A stretch of DNA of 63,639 nucleotides from Pseudomonadota bacterium (GTDB taxonomy: Bacteria; Pseudomonadota; Gammaproteobacteria; Burkholderiales; Burkholderiaceae_B): the NCBI GenBank assembly GCA_023387815.1, contig JAEWHK010000059.1:1-63639 (forward strand), given 5' to 3'. Of the stretch, positions 61,848-63,639 are shown piece after piece. The translations under genes and the position numbers were made by a program. The notes beneath the pieces were generated by a model. That model ran no database searches. It had not been told where the DNA came from and was given only the letters and a program-made list of their open reading frames with translations. Numbering within the stretch: the stretch's first letter is position 1; each line of letters begins with the position of its first letter.

Positions 61848-62530
61848 ATGCGTCATCACTCAGAATCACGACCCTCGCGCTGTGCCTTTGCGGCATGCTG
61901 GCTGTGCCGGCTGCAATGGCGCAGGCACCGGCAAAATCTGCGACGCCACCCAAAACCGAGGAACCCGATACCCAGGTTCTGTCCGATACCTTGAGTTATG
62001 ACGATGCGAATAAAACCAGTGTCTTCACTGGAAATGTGATTCTGACCCGCGGCCTTATGAAACTGACTGCAGACAAACTGAACCTGCGCGAAGATGCCCA
62101 GGGGTTCCAGTATGGTATTGCCACAGTCAGCAAATCCCCCTTTGTCCACATTCGCCAGGAACGACCTGAAACCTACGAAGTCGTAGAGGCCCAGGGAGAC
62201 CGCGGTGAATATGACGGCAAACTCAATACTGTCAAAATGATCGGCCACGCCACGGTAACACGCTTTATTTGCGGCAAACCATTTGATACCGTCAACGGCG
62301 AAGTGGTCACATTCAACAACCAGACCAATACCTATTCGGCTGCTGGCGGCCCGGCCTCGGCAGGTCAGCCCGGACGCGTACGCTCCATTGCCCAGCCGCG
62401 TTCCAAGACAGATCAGGCGGTTGCAGAATGCCGCAGACTGTACAACAACAAACCCATGCCCAGCGAGTCGTCAGCCAGCCAAGGCAAGGGCACGGCACCA
62501 CAGGCAGCGGGCAAAGCAACACAGAATTGA
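61844..62530 (+). CDS. lptA: LPS transport periplasmic protein LptA
   Basis: A 228-residue periplasmic protein. A signal peptide ends near residue 27 (AAMAQAP). The OstA-like domain begins VLSDTLSYDDANKTSVFTGNV and continues to about 175; the C-terminal 50 residues are low-complexity (Ala, Gly, Ser, Gln). It forms the bridge for LPS across the periplasm. It is coupled to lptC by a four-base overlap. Confidence 0.93.
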   Translation: MNASSLRITTLALCLCGMLAVPAAMAQAPAKSATPPKTEEPDTQVLSDTLSYDDANKTSVFTGNVILTRGLMKLTADKLNLREDAQGFQYGIATVSKSPFVHIRQERPETYEVVEAQGDRGEYDGKLNTVKMIGHATVTRFICGKPFDTVNGEVVTFNNQTNTYSAAGGPASAGQPGRVRSIAQPRSKTDQAVAECRRLYNNKPMPSESSASQGKGTAPQAAGKATQN

Positions 62531-62533
62531 CGC

Positions 62534-63325
62534 ATGAATACTTCTTCCAGCTCCAGTCTTCAGACCAACACCATTGATGGCCTGGGGCAGCTAAAAGCCA
62601 TCGGACTGCAGAAAATCTACAATGGACGCAGCGTTGTCCAGGATGTTTCCATTTCCGTTTCCAGCGGAGAAGTCGTTGGCCTTCTCGGTCCCAACGGTGC
62701 CGGTAAAACCACCAGCTTTTACATGATTGTCGGGCTGATCCACGCAGACTTCGGACGCATTGAAATTGATGGCCGCGACATTACCAGTCTGCCCATCCAC
62801 AAGCGCGCACATCTGGGTCTGTCCTATCTTCCCCAGGATGCCTCTGTCTTTCGACGCCTGAGTGTTGAACAGAACATTCAGGCTGTGCTGGAACTGCAGA
62901 CCGATCCGGAAACCGGAAAAACACTCACCCGTAAGCGCGTCAGCGAGCAGATGGAACTGCTGCTGGAAGAACTGCAGATTACACATATCCGCAAGAATGC
63001 CGCCATTTCTCTGTCGGGCGGTGAGCGCCGTCGCGTGGAGATTGCACGGGCCCTGGCTACCAATCCGCGCTTCATCCTGCTGGACGAACCGTTCGCCGGC
63101 GTGGATCCTATCGCGGTCATCGAAATCCAGCGGATCGTGCGTTTTCTAAAAAGCCGCAATATTGGTGTGCTGATTACCGATCACAACGTTCGGGAAACCC
63201 TGGGTATCTGTGACCGGGCATACATTATCAGTGCAGGCAAAGTGCTCACGGATGGTGAACCGGACTCCATCATCATGAATCCCGAGGTACGTAAAGTTTA
63301 TCTGGGCGAGCATTTCAAAATGTAA
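62534..63325 (+). CDS. lptB: LPS export ABC ATPase LptB
   Basis: A 263-residue ABC ATPase. Walker A GPNGAGKT (52-59), Q-loop YLPQDASVFRRLS, signature LSGGERRR, Walker B FILLDEPFAGVDPIA and switch ITDHNVRETL match LptB. It powers LPS extraction with LptFG. It begins three bases after lptA and is the last lpt gene here. Confidence 0.96.
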   Translation: MNTSSSSSLQTNTIDGLGQLKAIGLQKIYNGRSVVQDVSISVSSGEVVGLLGPNGAGKTTSFYMIVGLIHADFGRIEIDGRDITSLPIHKRAHLGLSYLPQDASVFRRLSVEQNIQAVLELQTDPETGKTLTRKRVSEQMELLLEELQITHIRKNAAISLSGGERRRVEIARALATNPRFILLDEPFAGVDPIAVIEIQRIVRFLKSRNIGVLITDHNVRETLGICDRAYIISAGKVLTDGEPDSIIMNPEVRKVYLGEHFKM

Positions 63326-63549
63326 CATTTTGGGCGCCAGACCGCTCTATGAAGCAAGGGCATGTTGCCCCGAAAGGCCTTTATCGCGGGGGCTTGAATA
63401 AGTCCAAATAAAGTTTAAACTATCTCTATAGATCGAAAAAACAGCTTTCATCAACCTGTCAGACAAGGAGCTATCACCCTCTCATTTTTTACCTGACGCC
63501 CCGCTATGTGTCCGGCGTCTGCCTATTCAACTTTCAAAAGGAGCACACT
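63326..63549. other. lptB - hpf intergenic region without rpoN
   Basis: 224 bases with no gene. A possible stem GCCCCG / CGGGGGC is at about 63367-63393; no strong terminator. AT-rich bases at 63395-63440 probably hold the hpf promoter. In many relatives rpoN lies between lptB and hpf; it does not here. Confidence 0.5.
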
Positions 63550-63639
63550 ATGAATCTTAATATCAGTGGCCATCATGTGGAAATCACCCCTGCCATTAAA
63601 GAATACGTAGTGACCAAGTTCGCCAAAGTCCTCAGGCAC
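63550..63639 (+). CDS. hpf: Ribosome hibernation promoting factor HPF (partial)
   Basis: The first 30 codons of a gene cut by the window end: MNLNISGHHVEITPAIKEYV is the conserved N-terminus of the HPF/YfiA family, which binds 30S ribosomes and promotes 100S dimers in stationary phase. AGGAG at 63539-63543 is at correct spacing. Whether it is the short or long form cannot be told. Confidence 0.9.
   Translation, partial: MNLNISGHHVEITPAIKEYVVTKFAKVLRH

Overview
The window looks like chromosomal DNA of a betaproteobacterium of the order Burkholderiales, most likely family Alcaligenaceae (Bordetella, Achromobacter or Advenella type). The evidence is two orphan Bug/TctC-type periplasmic binding proteins without membrane partners, a ubiE / Tim44-like / ubiJ / ubiB set, a kdsD-kdsC-lptC-lptA-lptB-(hpf) run, and moderate GC content by eye. 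The genus is an inference. No phage, transposase, CRISPR array, rRNA or tRNA gene was seen.

Layout. 208-8217: AraC regulator, a MhpD-type hydratase, YbdG mechanosensitive channel, solitary phnP, an MFS exporter, a PLP-dependent ammonia-lyase and a DadA-like amino-acid dehydrogenase. 8349-16378: a sugar-acid region with an SDR / SMP-30 lactonase / Bug operon, a divergent LysR gene, and a three-subunit membrane gluconate-2-dehydrogenase-type operon (Tat-exported small subunit, GMC flavoprotein, triheme cytochrome c). 16496-19649: glutathione reductase, Asp/Glu racemase, VOC protein. 19665-29108, minus strand: a peptide/glutathione scavenging cluster in transcription order rpiR, iaaA, gsiA, gsiB, gsiC, gsiD, dmpA-like, dppA-like. 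29572-35439: Old Yellow Enzyme, NlpC/P60 lipoprotein, VOC/MarR divergent pair, PPK2, thiD, isoaspartyl methyltransferase. 35468-43990, minus strand: hldE-type adenylyltransferase, ubiB, ubiJ, a nitrate/taurine-type ABC importer with an extra binding protein, a Tim44-like protein and ubiE. 44110-46722: phoB-phoR and a YchJ-like protein. 46952-52067: Bug protein, then a minus-strand CoA pathway cluster (CaiB/BaiF CoA-transferase, two MaoC-type hotdog proteins, citrate-synthase-fold citryl-CoA lyase) behind a LysR gene. 52276-55101: 5-oxoprolinase pxpB-pxpC-pxpA. 55121-63639: YqaA-like membrane protein, ilvA, apt, purT, kdsD-kdsC-lptC-lptA-lptB and the start of hpf.

How it works together. Much of the window is uptake and catabolism of small acids and peptides: gluconate-type oxidation in the periplasm, sugar lactone hydrolysis, glutathione and isoaspartyl peptide breakdown, 5-oxoproline hydrolysis (which fits with glutathione turnover), and a CoA-thioester route ending in a C-C lyase. 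Core functions (ubiquinone, LPS/KDO, purine salvage, isoleucine, phosphate control) are interspersed.

Most interesting signals: an array of TGTGATT / AATCACA sites between rpiR and the OYE gene; nested long inverted repeats between gsiB and gsiC; a near-perfect 26-bp palindrome between the MarR and VOC genes; a four-gene CoA pathway cluster whose lyase lacks usual citrate synthase active-site residues; an ABC cassette lying inside the ubi gene set; and no rpoN between lptB and hpf.
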